A DNA stretch of 59,615 bases from Betaproteobacteria bacterium (GTDB lineage: Bacteria; Pseudomonadota; Gammaproteobacteria; Burkholderiales; Burkholderiaceae_C). Under the pieces are notes generated by a model. It had not been told where the DNA came from. It was given only the letters and a program-made list of their open reading frames with translations, and ran no database searches. Below, piece after piece: positions 16,701 through 25,571 of this stretch. Each line of letters starts with the position of its first letter. The stretch's first letter is position 1. A program made the translations under genes and the position numbers. Location of the stretch: NCBI GenBank assembly GCA_025358155.1, contig JANYKR010000223.1, positions 1 to 59,615 on the forward strand, read 5' to 3'.

Positions 16701-17568
16701 CATGGCCGGCGGCCAGCCCGGTGCGCACCATGCCGACGATGCCACCAGCCGGGCCCGACAGGATCGCGTCCTTGCCCTGGAAGCGCCCGGCCTCGGTCAG
16801 CCCGCCCGAGCTTTGCATGAAGTACAGCGGCACCCCCGGCATCTGCGCCGCCACCTGGGCAACGTAGCGGCGCAAGATCGGCGAGAGGTAGGCATCCACC
16901 ACGGTGGTGTCGCCCCTGGGCACCAGCTTGATGAGCGGGCTGACCTGGTGCGACAGGCTGATCTGGGTGAAGCCGATCCCGCGGGCGATCTCCCGGGCCG
17001 CCAGCTCGTGCGCCGGGGCGCGCCAGCCGTGCAAGAAGACGATGGCGCAGGCCCGGATGCCGGCGTCAAACGCCGGCTGCAGCGCGCGCTGCAAGCCCGC
17101 CTCGTCCAGCGCTTGCAGCTCGAGCCCCAGCGCATCGTGGCGCTGGTCGGCCTCGACCACCTGCTCGTAGAGCAACTCGGGCAGCACGATGCGGCGGTCG
17201 AACAAGCGCGGCCGGGCCTGGGTCGCGATGCGCAGCGCGTCCCGAAAGCCGCGGGTGATCACCAGCACGGTGCGGTCGCCCTTGCGCTCGAGCAGCGCAT
17301 TGGTGGCCACGGTGGTGCCCATCTTCACGCACTCGACCCGGTCAGGCGTGATCAGCACACCGTCGGCCAGGCCCAGCAAACGCCGCATGCCCTCGACCGC
17401 CGCGTCGGCGTAGTGCTCGGGGTCTTCGCTCAGCAGCTTGGCGGTGACGAGATCGCCCTCGGGGCGGCGCGCGACGATGTCGGTGAAGGTGCCGCCCCGG
17501 TCGATCCAGAACTGCCATCGTGGCGGCGCGAGGCGGCCGGTGGTGGGGCTGGCGGGTGCGGTGTCCAT
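13744..17568 (-). CDS. 5-oxoprolinase (fused HyuA/HyuB-type, ATP-dependent)
   Basis: A 1274-aa enzyme that hydrolyses 5-oxoproline to glutamate using ATP. Residues about 20-560 form the hydantoinase A half, beginning with [19 protein letters not shown] and including [13 protein letters not shown]. About 740-1260 is the hydantoinase B half, with [34 protein letters not shown] and a GGGGWG-type C-terminal end. The ATG at 17568 is preceded by GGAGAG. Between VVTPVY and FFVASRG there is an extra Gly/Pro/Ala-rich segment of roughly 40 residues not expected in the family. It shares an operon with pcp and is divergent from a TRAP transporter, which may import its substrate (inference). Confidence 0.93.
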   Translation of the reverse strand: MDTAPASPTTGRLAPPRWQFWIDRGGTFTDIVARRPEGDLVTAKLLSEDPEHYADAAVEGMRRLLGLADGVLITPDRVECVKMGTTVATNALLERKGDRTVLVITRGFRDALRIATQARPRLFDRRIVLPELLYEQVVEADQRHDALGLELQALDEAGLQRALQPAFDAGIRACAIVFLHGWRAPAHELAAREIARGIGFTQISLSHQVSPLIKLVPRGDTTVVDAYLSPILRRYVAQVAAQMPGVPLYFMQSSGGLTEAGRFQGKDAILSGPAGGIVGMVRTGLAAGHGRLIGFDMGGTSTDVSHFAVGADGAPGEFERAFDTQVAGVRMRAPMMSIHTVAAGGGSIIGFEGGRLRVGPESAGANPGPAAYRRGGPLTVTDANVMLGRIQTAFFPAVFGPGADAPLDAEVVRHQFVDLAGRISQATGRPLTPEAVAAGALQIAVASMANAIKRISVARGYDVTAYTLQCFGGAGGQHACAVADALGMTRVLIHPLAGVLSAYGMGLADQTAMREASVELAADDAGLAQARQTLDALGEEAASEVLAQGVPAERIRRVERLLLRYQGTDTALPVVPAGLAAMQAAFEAAYRQRFAFGLPGRGLVIEAASVEAIGASHPQDGSDGLTLQGVALPAAALPEHSPPPLAEVQMHCAAGDGGDDAWRPAALHQREALAPGDVVPGPAVIAERNATTVVEPGWLARVESDAALTLRRVQPRPAAQALGTAADPVMLEVFNNLFMNIAEQMGLRLQNTAHSVNIKERLDFSCALFDAQGQLIANAPHMPVHLGSMSESISTVIQRNPAMQPGDVYVLNDPYHGGTHLPDVTVVTPVYLVPAAGGVLPTTPHGGAGPASERPGAGPDPADAASVRPQFFVASRGHHADIGGITPGSVPPFSRSIDEEGVLIDNLLLVRGGVLREAELRSLLGSGRWPARNPDQTVADLRAQIAANEKGVQELQAMVAQWGLSTVAAYMGHVQDNAEESVRRVISALHTTMGSGAFSLPLDNGAVIQVKVTVDTARREAVIDFSGTSAQLPDNFNAPKAVTLAAVLYVFRTLVDDDIPLNAGCLKPLRLIVPDGCMLNPHAPAAVVAGNVETSSCVTNALYGALGVMAASQCTMNNFTFGNASHQYYETISGGSGAGPGFAGTAVVQTHMTNSRMTDPEVLEFRFPVRLESYAIRAGSGGAGRWRGGDGGVRRVRFLQAMTAAILSNARLHGAFGGAGGQPGAPGINRVERADGQTLALGYIGEVEMQPGDVMVIETPGGGGWGEPTGAALA
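15012..15031 (-). repeat. GC-rich element shared with the NdvB-type gene (copy 2)
   Basis: This lies within the extra roughly 40-residue segment of the 5-oxoprolinase. It matches 6914-6933 at 19 of 20 bases in coding sense. Confidence 0.5.
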
Positions 17569-17770
17569 CGGGCTCTCCGGTGCAATGCCGCCAGTATCCG
17601 GCAGCCCAACGGCTTCGTCTCAAGCCTGCAGCCGACGGCTTCGGCTGGCCGGGGTCTTGCTCGACGTTGATCGCCAGGCCAAGGCCGCGCTGGGTACACA
17701 CCCGCATGGCGCTCGGCTGTCTTGCCGCTATTCTTTGCAGCCCTGTCCGTTTTCGGAGCCCTGACCCAGG

Positions 17771-18751
17771 TTGACCCGCCGCAAGGTATCCCTGCTCAGC
17801 CTCTCACTGGCAACCACCGCGCTGGCCACCACGCCGGTCTGGGCCCAGACCAAGTGGGACTTGCCCGCCGCCTACGCCGCCAGCAACTTCCACACCGAGA
17901 ACCTGGTGCAGTTTGCGGCCGATGTCGACAAGGCCACCGCCGGCAAGCTCAAGATCACGGTGCATGCCAATGCGTCGCTGTTCAAGGCCACCGAGATCAA
18001 GCGCGCGGTGCAAGGCGGGCAGGCCCAGATCGGCGAGATCTTGCTGACCAACTTCAGCAACGAGTGGCCGATCTACGCGGCCGACGGCCTGCCCTTTCTG
18101 GCCGACAGCTAGGACGAGGCGGCCAAGCTCTACAAGGTGCAAAAGCCGCTGCTCGAAAAGAAGCTGGCCGAGCAAGGCATGCTGCTGCTGTACGCGGTGG
18201 CCTGGCCGCCGCAGGGCATCTACGCCAAGAAGCCGATCAACTCGGCCGCCGACCTGAAGGGCGTGAAGTGGCGCGCCTACAGCCCCACCACCTCGCGCAT
18301 CGCCGAGCTGGTGGGCGCGCAGCCGGTCACGGTGCAAGCGGCCGAGTTGTCGCAGGCGATGGCCACCGGCGTGGTCGAGAGCTACATGTCGTCGGGCTCG
18401 ACAGGTTATGACAGCAAGACCTTCGAGCACCTCAAGTTCTTCATGGACACCCAGGCCTGGCTGCCCAAGAACGCGGTGCTGGTCAACAAGGGGGCGTTTG
18501 ACGCGCTCGACAAACCCAGCCAGGCCGCGCTGCTCAAGGCTGGCGCCGAGGCCGAAACCCGCGGCTGGGCCACCTCCAAGCTGAAGAACCTGGAGTACCT
18601 CGACCTGCTGAAGAAAAACGGCATGACGATCCTGCCGCCTTCGCCCCAGCTCAAGGCCGACATGAAAAAGGTCGGTGACACCGTGCTCAAGGAGTGGCTT
18701 GAAAAAGCCGGCCCGGAGGGCAAGGCGCTGGTGGACGCCTTCAACAAGTGA
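17771..18751 (+). pseudogene. TRAP transporter solute-binding protein (DctP family), interrupted by an amber codon
   Basis: The reading frame encodes a typical DctP-type periplasmic receptor (about 325 codons, signal peptide ending ATTPVWAQ). An in-frame TAG at 18110-18112 splits it after 113 residues. Family similarity continues uninterrupted in the same frame on both sides (GLPFLADS, stop, DEAAKLYK), so one substitution explains the break; a Tyr codon is the likely original. The start appears to be TTG 17771. Downstream dctQ overlaps the 3' end by 4 bases and dctM follows intact. It could be a recent loss-of-function mutation, a sequencing error, or a gene read through by an amber suppressor. 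The ligand may be pyroglutamate or another organic acid, judging only from the divergent pcp/oxoprolinase operon. Confidence 0.85.
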
Positions 18752-19281
18752 CGGCGCAAGCGCCCGGCGCCGTACGGCGCTTGCTCGACGGCCTGTTCGA
18801 CGGCGCCGCCGCCCTGGCCGCGCTGTGCATGGTGGGCCTGCTGGTGATGGTGATGCTGGGCGTGGCCGGGCGGCTGCTGCATTTCAACCTGCCCGGCACC
18901 GACGCCTACGCCGGCTACTTGATGGCCGGCGCCGGCTTTCTGGCACTGGCCCACACCTTCAAGCGCGGCGAGCACATCCGCGTCACCCTGCTGCTCGGCG
19001 CCCTGTCCGGCCGCGCCAGGCATGCGCTGGAGCTCTGGGCGCTGGGCGGATCGGCCGCGCTGGCCGGGCTGCTGTCGGCCTACAGCGTGCGGCTGGCCTG
19101 GCAGTCGCACAGCTTCAACGACATCTCCACCAGCAACGACGCCACGCCGCTGTGGCTGCCGCAACTCGCGATGGCTGCGGGCACGCTGATCTTGCTGATC
19201 GCGCTGGTCGATGAATGGCTGCTGGAGTGGCGCGGCCTGCGTATCGCCAGTGTCAGCGACGAGATGCTGCACAACGAATGA
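18748..19281 (+). CDS. TRAP transporter small permease (DctQ family)
   Basis: A 177-aa inner-membrane protein with four predicted transmembrane segments (about 25-47, 55-77, 97-119 and 137-160), the usual topology of the DctQ subunit. The GTG start overlaps the stop of the receptor gene (GTGA), and the large permease gene follows 20 bases later. It would form the membrane complex with DctM for Na+- or proton-coupled uptake of a carboxylate. Confidence 0.88.
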   Translation: MTAQAPGAVRRLLDGLFDGAAALAALCMVGLLVMVMLGVAGRLLHFNLPGTDAYAGYLMAGAGFLALAHTFKRGEHIRVTLLLGALSGRARHALELWALGGSAALAGLLSAYSVRLAWQSHSFNDISTSNDATPLWLPQLAMAAGTLILLIALVDEWLLEWRGLRIASVSDEMLHNE

Positions 19282-19301
19282 CGCACCGGGTGAGCCACTG
19301 A

Positions 19302-20600
19302 ATGAATGACCTGCTGATCACCGCGCTGCTGATTGCCGCGCTGTTTGCCATTCTCGCCAGCGGCGTGTGGATCGGGTTGGCACTGTCGGGCGTGGCCTGG
19401 ATCGGCCTGCAGATGTTCGCCAGCCGGCCCGCCGGCGACGCGATGGCGGTCACGGTCTGGGGCTCGTCATCGAGTTGGACGCTGACCGCGCTGCCGCTGT
19501 TCATCTGGATGGGCGAGATCCTGTTCCGCACCCGCTTGTCGAACGACATGTTCCGCGGCCTGGCGCCCTGGGTGCAGGCCCTGCCCGGCCGGCTGCTGCA
19601 CACCAACGTGATCGGCTGCACCATCTTTGCGGCGGTCTCGGGCAGCAGCGCGGCCACCTGCGCCACCATCGGCAAGATGACCCTGCCCGAGCTCAAACGC
19701 CGGGGCTACCCGGACGACATCAGCATCGGCTCGCTGGCCGGCGCCGGCACGCTGGGGCTGTTGATCCCGCCGTCGATCATCATGATCGTCTACGGCGTGT
19801 CGGCCGATGTCTCGATCGCCAAGCTGTTCATGGCCGGCGTGCTGCCGGGGGTGATGCTGGCCACGCTGTTTTCGGGCTACCTGGTGGTCTGGGCGCTGCT
19901 CAACCCAGGCCGGGTGCCGCCGGCCGACGCACCGATGAGCCTGAGGCAAAAGCTGTTCGAGAGCCGGCACCTGATCCCGGTGGTGTTGCTGATCGGTGCG
20001 GTGCTGGGCTCGATCTACTCGGGCGTGGCCACCGCCACCGAGGCGGCTGCGGTGGGCGTGGTGGGCTCGCTGGTGCTCTCGGCCGTGCAGGGCTCGCTGA
20101 CCTGGGGCACCTTCAAAGAGGCGTTGATGGGCGGCACCCGGCTGTACTGCATGATCGCGCTGATCCTGGCCGGCGCCTCGTTCTTGACCCTGGCGATGGG
20201 CTACATCGGCCTGCCACGCCACCTCGCCGAATGGATCGGCGGCCTGAACCTGTCGCCGGTGGCGCTGCTGACGGTGCTGATGGGGTTCTACATCGTGCTG
20301 GGTTGTTTTCTGGACGGCATCTCGATGGTGGTGCTGACGATGGGCGTGATCCTGCCGACGGTGCAAAAAGCGGGTATCGACCTGCTGTGGTTCGGCATCT
20401 TCATCGTGCTGGTGGTCGAGATGGCGCAGATCACACCGCCGGTGGGCTTCAATTTGTTTGTGCTGCAGGGCATGACCAAACGCGAAATCGGCTGGATAGC
20501 CCGGGTGACGCTGCCGTTCTTTTTCTTGATGATCGCAGCGGTGGGGCTGATCTGGTTGTTTCCGGGCATCGTCACCGTGTTGCCGGCCAAGATGGGCTGA
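19302..20600 (+). CDS. TRAP transporter large permease (DctM family)
   Basis: A 432-aa polytopic membrane protein of the DctM/ion-transporter superfamily with about 12 hydrophobic segments. Recognisable blocks are AVSGSSAATCATIGKMTLPEL, AGTLGLLIPPSIIMIVYG and the C-terminal MAQITPPVGFNLFVLQG. Length and motifs are complete, so only the receptor gene of this system is damaged. A hairpin follows the stop. Confidence 0.93.
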   Translation: MNDLLITALLIAALFAILASGVWIGLALSGVAWIGLQMFASRPAGDAMAVTVWGSSSSWTLTALPLFIWMGEILFRTRLSNDMFRGLAPWVQALPGRLLHTNVIGCTIFAAVSGSSAATCATIGKMTLPELKRRGYPDDISIGSLAGAGTLGLLIPPSIIMIVYGVSADVSIAKLFMAGVLPGVMLATLFSGYLVVWALLNPGRVPPADAPMSLRQKLFESRHLIPVVLLIGAVLGSIYSGVATATEAAAVGVVGSLVLSAVQGSLTWGTFKEALMGGTRLYCMIALILAGASFLTLAMGYIGLPRHLAEWIGGLNLSPVALLTVLMGFYIVLGCFLDGISMVVLTMGVILPTVQKAGIDLLWFGIFIVLVVEMAQITPPVGFNLFVLQGMTKREIGWIARVTLPFFFLMIAAVGLIWLFPGIVTVLPAKMG

Positions 20601-20619
20601 GCCCGCAGGTTGCCAAGCC

Positions 20620-20639
20620 TGGCCGCAAGCAAGCGGCCA
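20620..20639 (+). terminator. Hairpin after the TRAP operon
   Basis: Perfect 7-bp arms (20620-20626 and 20633-20639) with a 6-nt loop lie 20 bases after the dctM stop. There is no T-run, so termination is only probable. Confidence 0.45.
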
Positions 20640-20750
20640 ATTCCGCGCCTGTTCCTGCCTTGGCCCGACCCGGCTGCGGCCTAGCATCAGCGCATCGCGC
20701 CGCTTCCGCCTTTGCGGTCCTGCGCTGCGTGCCCTTGCCAGGAATCCGCC

Positions 20751-23351
20751 ATGTCCGACATGTCTTTGCCGCCGTTGTCCCTGGTGCCGTTGGCGCAGGA
20801 CGGCGCTGCGCTGTCCACCAACCCGTCCACCAACCCGTCCGCCAACCCGTCCTCAGCCTCATCTGCATCGGCCCGCCCCAGCACCGAGCCCTTTGCCTGG
20901 CCCACCCCGCCCACGCCGGGCTACCCGGCGCCGGTGTGCCAGACCGAGCCCGAGCCCTGCGAGCTCGAAGGCCTGAACGGCAAGCTCAGCACGGGCCGGC
21001 TGCATTTTTTCGACGCCCGCGCGGCGCTGGTACACCTGCAGATACCGCCCTCGCGCAGCACGCTCAGCCTCAAGCTGAGCCAGTTTCGACGCCTGACGCT
21101 GACCCGGCCGCTGCCTGCGCTGGCGCCGCCCGGTGGCGCCGCGTTTGACGTCACCACACCGCTGCTGCCGCAGCGCAGCGTCAGCACCTGCTCGCTGCGC
21201 TTCAAGGACGGTCAGCAGTGCACGGTCGACAGCATTGGCCAGGTCGAGACGCCGCTGGGCCTGTTCACCTTCACGCCGCTGGATGAGTCGGGCGCTGTCT
21301 TGCGCAGCTTCTACCCGCGGGCGATGCTGGCTGCAAACAGCCTGGGCCCGCGAATCGGTGAGATGCTGGTGACGCAACAGGCCACCACCCCTTTGCGGGT
21401 CGAGGCGGCGGCCGCAGAGCAGCAGCAACTGCGCACCCGAAAGCTCGGCGACATCCTGCTGAACCAGCAGATCGTCACCGCCGAGCAGTTGCTGACGGCC
21501 ATCGAACAGCAATCCCGCATGCCGATGGTGCGCATCGGCGAGGCGCTGCTGGCGCTGGGCTACCTCAGCGAGGCCAAGCTGGCCGAAGTGCTGCAGTTGC
21601 AGTCGCGCGACCGCAGCCTGCCGCTGGGTGAGTTGCTGGTGCGGCGAGGCGACGTCTCTCGCGCCGACCTGCAGACCGCGCTGGCCAGAAAAATGGGCTA
21701 CCCCATCGTCGATGTGGAGGTTTTTCCGGTCGAGGCCGAGGGCGCGCTGCGGCTGCCGGTGGCCGCTGCACGGCGCCTGCTGGCGCTGCCGCTGATGATG
21801 CGCGGTGGCCGGCTGGTGGTGGCGCTGGAAGACCCGTCGGCCCGCAACGCGATCGACGAGATCGAGTTCAGCGCCCAGTGCAAGGTCTTGCCGGTGCTGG
21901 CACGTGTCGGCTCGCTGGCCGCCGCCATCGACCGGGTCTACGGCAGGCTCGGCCGCGACGGCATCGATCCCGGCCCCGAGCTCAGCAACGCACTCAACCT
22001 GACGCCCGAGCCCGACGGCGCCGACAGCGCCAACAAGCTGCTGGCCAACCTGGAGTTGCAGCACGGCAGCGAGGCCCGGGGCGACGACACGCCGATCGAG
22101 CAAAGCGACAACTCGCTGGTGCGCTTGATCAACACCATGATCCTGGAGGCACGCCAGCAAGGCGTGTCCGACATCCATGTCGAGTGCCAGCCCGGCATCG
22201 AGAAGGTGCGCATCCGCTTCCGCCGTGACGGGGTGCTGCGGCCCTACATCGAGCTGCCAGCCAGTTACCGATCAGCGCTGGTGGCGCGCATCAAGATCAT
22301 GTGCGATCTCGACATCTCCGAGCGCCGCAAGCCGCAGGACGGCAAGATCAATTTCGGCCGCTGGATGCAGGGCCAGAAGCTCGAGCTGCGGGTGGCCACC
22401 ATCCCCACCGCCAACGGCCTGGAGGACGTGGTGATGCGGCTGCTGGCCTCGGCCCGCACCCTGCCACTTGAAGGCATGGGCCTGCACCCGGACACGCTGG
22501 CCCAGCTCAAGGCCGTGATCGAGCGGCCCTACGGCATGGTGCTGTGCGTCGGCCCGACCGGCAGCGGCAAGACCACCACGCTGCACGCAGCGCTCGGCCA
22601 CATCAACACGCCCGAGCGCAAGATCTGGACCGCTGAAGACCCGGTCGAAATCACCCAGGCCGGGCTGCGCCAGGTGCAGGTCAACCCCAAGATCGACTGG
22701 ACCTTTGCCAAGGCGCTGCGGGCATTTCTGCGCGCCGACCCCGACGTGGTGATGGTGGGCGAGATCCGCGACAGCGAGACCGCCCAGATGGCGATCGAAG
22801 CCAGCCTGACCGGCCACCTGGTGATGAGCACCCTGCACACCAACAGCGCACCCGAGACCGTGACCCGGCTGCTCGACATGGGCATGGACCCGTTCAGCTT
22901 TGCCGACAGCTTGCTGGCGGTGCTAGCGCAGCGCCTGGTGCGGCGCTGGTGCAAGCACTGCGTGACCAGCCATCCGGCCAGCCTGGAAGACACCCAGGCG
23001 CTGCTTGACGAGTACCTGCTGTCCTTCCCCGACCCGACGCAGCGGCCCGAGCGCGAGCCGTTGCTGCAGGCGTGGACCAGCCGCTACGGCGTGGACGGGG
23101 TACTGCACCGGCACCAGGCGCCGGGCTGCAAGCACTGCGGCCAGAGCGGGTTTTCAAGCCGCATCGGACTGCATGAGCTGCTGGTGGTCAGCCGCGAGTT
23201 GCGGCATCTGATCCAGACCAGCGCGCGCGCCGAGGAGTTGCAGCGCGTGGCCATGCGCGAGGGCATGCGCACCCTGCGCCAGGACGGCATCCACAAGGTG
23301 CTGGCCGGCCTGACCGCTATGGAAGAAGTGCGGGCGATCAGCAACGTTTGA
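20751..23351 (+). CDS. GspE/PilB-family secretion or pilus-assembly ATPase
   Basis: An 866-aa AAA-type secretion ATPase. Residues about 60-220 form an N-terminal region of unknown type. Two MshEN/T2SSE-N-like modules follow (LGDILLNQQIVTAEQLLTA near 240 and LGELLVRRGDVSRADLQTA near 300). The catalytic core has SDIHVE, a Walker A GPTGSGKTTT at about 601, a Walker B region near 661, an Arg/His-rich Asp box, and a C-terminal tetracysteine zinc site (CKHC near 733 and CKHC near 792). ATG 20751 follows CCAGGA. Three 12-bp repeats encode TNPS-like units at residues 23-34. No other pilus or type II secretion gene is in the window, so the partner system is unknown. Confidence 0.9.
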   Translation: MSDMSLPPLSLVPLAQDGAALSTNPSTNPSANPSSASSASARPSTEPFAWPTPPTPGYPAPVCQTEPEPCELEGLNGKLSTGRLHFFDARAALVHLQIPPSRSTLSLKLSQFRRLTLTRPLPALAPPGGAAFDVTTPLLPQRSVSTCSLRFKDGQQCTVDSIGQVETPLGLFTFTPLDESGAVLRSFYPRAMLAANSLGPRIGEMLVTQQATTPLRVEAAAAEQQQLRTRKLGDILLNQQIVTAEQLLTAIEQQSRMPMVRIGEALLALGYLSEAKLAEVLQLQSRDRSLPLGELLVRRGDVSRADLQTALARKMGYPIVDVEVFPVEAEGALRLPVAAARRLLALPLMMRGGRLVVALEDPSARNAIDEIEFSAQCKVLPVLARVGSLAAAIDRVYGRLGRDGIDPGPELSNALNLTPEPDGADSANKLLANLELQHGSEARGDDTPIEQSDNSLVRLINTMILEARQQGVSDIHVECQPGIEKVRIRFRRDGVLRPYIELPASYRSALVARIKIMCDLDISERRKPQDGKINFGRWMQGQKLELRVATIPTANGLEDVVMRLLASARTLPLEGMGLHPDTLAQLKAVIERPYGMVLCVGPTGSGKTTTLHAALGHINTPERKIWTAEDPVEITQAGLRQVQVNPKIDWTFAKALRAFLRADPDVVMVGEIRDSETAQMAIEASLTGHLVMSTLHTNSAPETVTRLLDMGMDPFSFADSLLAVLAQRLVRRWCKHCVTSHPASLEDTQALLDEYLLSFPDPTQRPEREPLLQAWTSRYGVDGVLHRHQAPGCKHCGQSGFSSRIGLHELLVVSRELRHLIQTSARAEELQRVAMREGMRTLRQDGIHKVLAGLTAMEEVRAISNV
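20817..20852 (+). repeat. 12-bp tandem repeat, three units, inside the GspE-family gene
   Basis: Three consecutive RCCAACCCGTCC units, in frame, encode (T/A)NPS three times in the N-terminal region before the first recognisable domain. Confidence 0.8.
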
Positions 23352-23362
23352 GCGCTGCAGGT

Positions 23363-23399
23363 CGCCACCCAGCGGGCGGCAAGCGCCCGCTGGGTGGCG
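23363..23399. terminator. Bidirectional terminator hairpin between convergent genes
   Basis: A perfect 16-bp inverted repeat (23363-23378 and 23384-23399) with a 5-nt loop fills the gap between the GspE-family stop and the DMT exporter stop. There is no T-run on either side, but stem length and position argue for transcript end formation in both directions. Confidence 0.7.
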
Positions 23400-24326
23400 T
23401 CAGCCCGTGACCGGTGCCGGTGCCGGCGTCAACGCCAGCCGCATCGCCACCGCACAGCAGGCCATTGCGGCCCACTGCACCGGGCCGAGCGGCTCGCCGT
23501 GCATCACCGCGCCGGCGATCATCGCCACCACCGGCACCAGGATCGCCGACAAGCCGGCCACCGTGGTGGGCAGCAGGCCGACGACGGCAAACCAGGCGGC
23601 GTTGCCGATGGCCATCGGCACCAGCGTGATGTAACTGATGACGGCAATCGTCGCCCAGGACGGCATGAACCAGTGGCCGTCTCCCAGCCACAGTGCGCCG
23701 ATGCCGGTAGGAATGGCGGTGATCAGCAGTTGCCAGCCGGTGAGCACCAGCGCCGGCACCGCCAAACCGCCGCGTTTGAGGATCATCGTGCCCAGCGCCC
23801 AGCCGATGGCGGCGGTCAGGCCCAGCGCCACGCCCAGCGGCGCCTGGGCGTAGACCCCCAGGCTGCGCCACATCAGCAAGCCGACCGCCAGTGCACCCAG
23901 CGCCAGCGCCAGCAGCAAGCGCGGCCCCAGCCGCTGCTGACCCGTGAGCCAGCCGAACAGCGCGGCCCACAGCGGCATCGTGAAGCCCAGCACCGCCGCC
24001 TGGCCTGACGGGATCATCAGCGCCGCGTAGGTGCTGGCGATGTTCCAGAGCACCAGGTACAGGCTGGTCGCCACCGCCACCGTGGCCCAGTGCCGGCGCG
24101 GGATCACCAGCGACTGGCCGCGGGCCCGTGCCACCGCCAGCAGCACCAAGCCGGCGCCCAGCACCGCCACCGCCCGAAAAGTCCAGACCGAAACCTCCCG
24201 CACCGCGATCGGAAACAAGCCCCAGTTGGTGCCCCAGACCAGCGTCAACAGCGCCAGCAACACGATCGCCCGGCGCGGGATGGCGGCCGGCGCGGCCGGT
24301 ACAACGGAAGATAACGGATTGGACAT
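23400..24326 (-). CDS. DMT-superfamily (EamA/RhaT) transporter
   Basis: An inner-membrane protein of about 308 aa with ten predicted transmembrane helices arranged as two EamA repeats (LTLVWGTNWGLFPIAVREVS near the N-terminus; LTAAIGWALGTMILKRGG at mid-protein). These exporters move amino acids, metabolites or drugs; the substrate cannot be inferred. ATG 24326 is chosen; a GTG six codons upstream (24344) is possible. It is a single gene, convergent with the ATPase gene. Confidence 0.85.
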   Translation of the reverse strand: MSNPLSSVVPAAPAAIPRRAIVLLALLTLVWGTNWGLFPIAVREVSVWTFRAVAVLGAGLVLLAVARARGQSLVIPRRHWATVAVATSLYLVLWNIASTYAALMIPSGQAAVLGFTMPLWAALFGWLTGQQRLGPRLLLALALGALAVGLLMWRSLGVYAQAPLGVALGLTAAIGWALGTMILKRGGLAVPALVLTGWQLLITAIPTGIGALWLGDGHWFMPSWATIAVISYITLVPMAIGNAAWFAVVGLLPTTVAGLSAILVPVVAMIAGAVMHGEPLGPVQWAAMACCAVAMRLALTPAPAPVTG

Positions 24327-24344
24327 GGTGGCAAGGGCCGGCAC

Positions 24345-24756
24345 AAGCGGCCAGGGAGAGAGGCCACCGGGCGGCAGCGGGCCGGGGTCACACCCCAGGG
24401 CAACCGCCCGACTCAGCAGGTGGCGCCGACGCCAACGCTACCACCCCGCGCCCGCCAACCGTCAGTCGCGGACGACGCATCCAGCAACCACGCAGGGCTC
24501 TGCCTGTTGCCAGACCTGCCGGCCCGCAACGATGTGTTGTTCTGCGACACGCCGAACGACACCCGGCAGGCTGCCTGGGCGGCCGTCGGCATCGCGCTGG
24601 CCTACGGCGGCATGGAGATCGAGGTTCGAGACCGCCGAGGGCGTTGCGCCGCGCCCGACAGCCCTTTAACACATCAGCAGGCCCGCAACGGCCTGGTCGG
24701 CCCCGGGCATTCCGCAGGTTTGCGCGGCGTGCCATAGCGGCTACAACCCTCGCTGA
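24345..24756. other. Non-coding region upstream of the PQQ-associated ABC operon
   Basis: About 410 bases between the divergent DMT exporter and the ABC operon. An open frame (24420-24737, plus) encodes 105 residues with no recognisable family and poor codon character; I do not call it. Promoters for both flanking units should lie here, but I see no strong consensus. Confidence 0.5.
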
Positions 24757-25506
24757 ATGACCGACGCCACCACGCTCACCGCCGCCGCACCCCGGCTCCA
24801 GATCGACGCCCTGGCCAAGAGCTACGGCGAGCGCCGCGCGCTGGCCGGCCTGAGCGTCACGCTGCAGGCCGGCTGCTTTGCAGTGCTGCTGGGGCCCAAC
24901 GGCGCTGGCAAGTCCACCTTGTTTCAGGTGCTGACGGGGCTGTTTGCTGCCGATGCCGGTGAAGTGCGGGTGGACGGCCACTCGCTGCGCCGCAGCGCGG
25001 TGGCGGCGCTGGCCCACATCGGTGTGGTGTTCCAGCAAATGTCGCTGGATCTGGACCTGAGCGTGTTGCAAAACCTGCGCTTTCACGCCGACCTGCACGG
25101 CCTGGCGCGCAAGGTCGCGGCCGAGCGCATCGCGGCCGGTTGCGAGGCCGCCGGTCTGACACCCGACCTGATGCGGCCGGTGCGTGAGTTGTCGGGCGGC
25201 AACCGGCGCAAGGTCGAGTTGGTGCGTGCGCTGCTGCACCGCCCCAGCCTGCTGCTGATGGACGAGCCCACCGTGGGGCTGGACCCGAAATCGCGCCGCG
25301 AGCTGCGGCTGGGGGTGCTGGCCGATGTGCGGGCGCGTGCCAGCAGCGTTTTGTGGGCGACCCACCTGGTCGAAGAGGCCGACGCGGCCGACCGGGTGCT
25401 GGTGCTGCACAAAGGCCGTTTGCTGGCCGACGGCACGCCGGCCGAGGTGACAGCCCTGCTGGGTGGCGGCACACTCGAAGATGCCTTTATCCGGGCCACC
25501 GGCTGA
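24757..25506 (+). CDS. ABC transporter ATPase, PQQ-alcohol-dehydrogenase-associated
   Basis: A 249-aa ABC ATPase with Walker A GPNGAGKST (about residue 47), Q-loop QQM, signature LSGGNRRK, Walker B LLLMDEPTVGLD and a switch His in LWATHLVEE. The gene order that follows (YVTN beta-propeller, unusual periplasmic binding protein, ABC-2 permease) is the conserved set found beside PQQ-dependent alcohol dehydrogenases in alcohol-oxidising proteobacteria. The substrate of these transporters is not established. First gene of a run of six closely spaced or overlapping genes. Confidence 0.92.
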   Translation: MTDATTLTAAAPRLQIDALAKSYGERRALAGLSVTLQAGCFAVLLGPNGAGKSTLFQVLTGLFAADAGEVRVDGHSLRRSAVAALAHIGVVFQQMSLDLDLSVLQNLRFHADLHGLARKVAAERIAAGCEAAGLTPDLMRPVRELSGGNRRKVELVRALLHRPSLLLMDEPTVGLDPKSRRELRLGVLADVRARASSVLWATHLVEEADAADRVLVLHKGRLLADGTPAEVTALLGGGTLEDAFIRATG

Positions 25507-25571
25507 CCCGCCCCGCCCGGGGCTCAGCCGGCCGCCTACCGCACACGACCACCAGCCCCCGGAGACACCCG

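Noticed and set aside
18110-18112. TAG as a pyrrolysine codon
   Set aside because: DctP receptors do not use pyrrolysine, no Pyl genes are seen, and a Tyr codon fits the family position.
19367-21148. A 593-codon plus-strand frame crossing dctM and the start of the ATPase gene
   Set aside because: It is another frame of dctM with Arg/Gly/Ala-rich product and no motif.
24615-24640. A GGTTCGAGACC string that looks like a tRNA T-arm
   Set aside because: No matching acceptor, D or anticodon arms could be found around it.
24420-24737. A 105-aa open frame upstream of the ABC operon
   Set aside because: No recognisable family, no Shine-Dalgarno, and composition unlike neighbouring genes.
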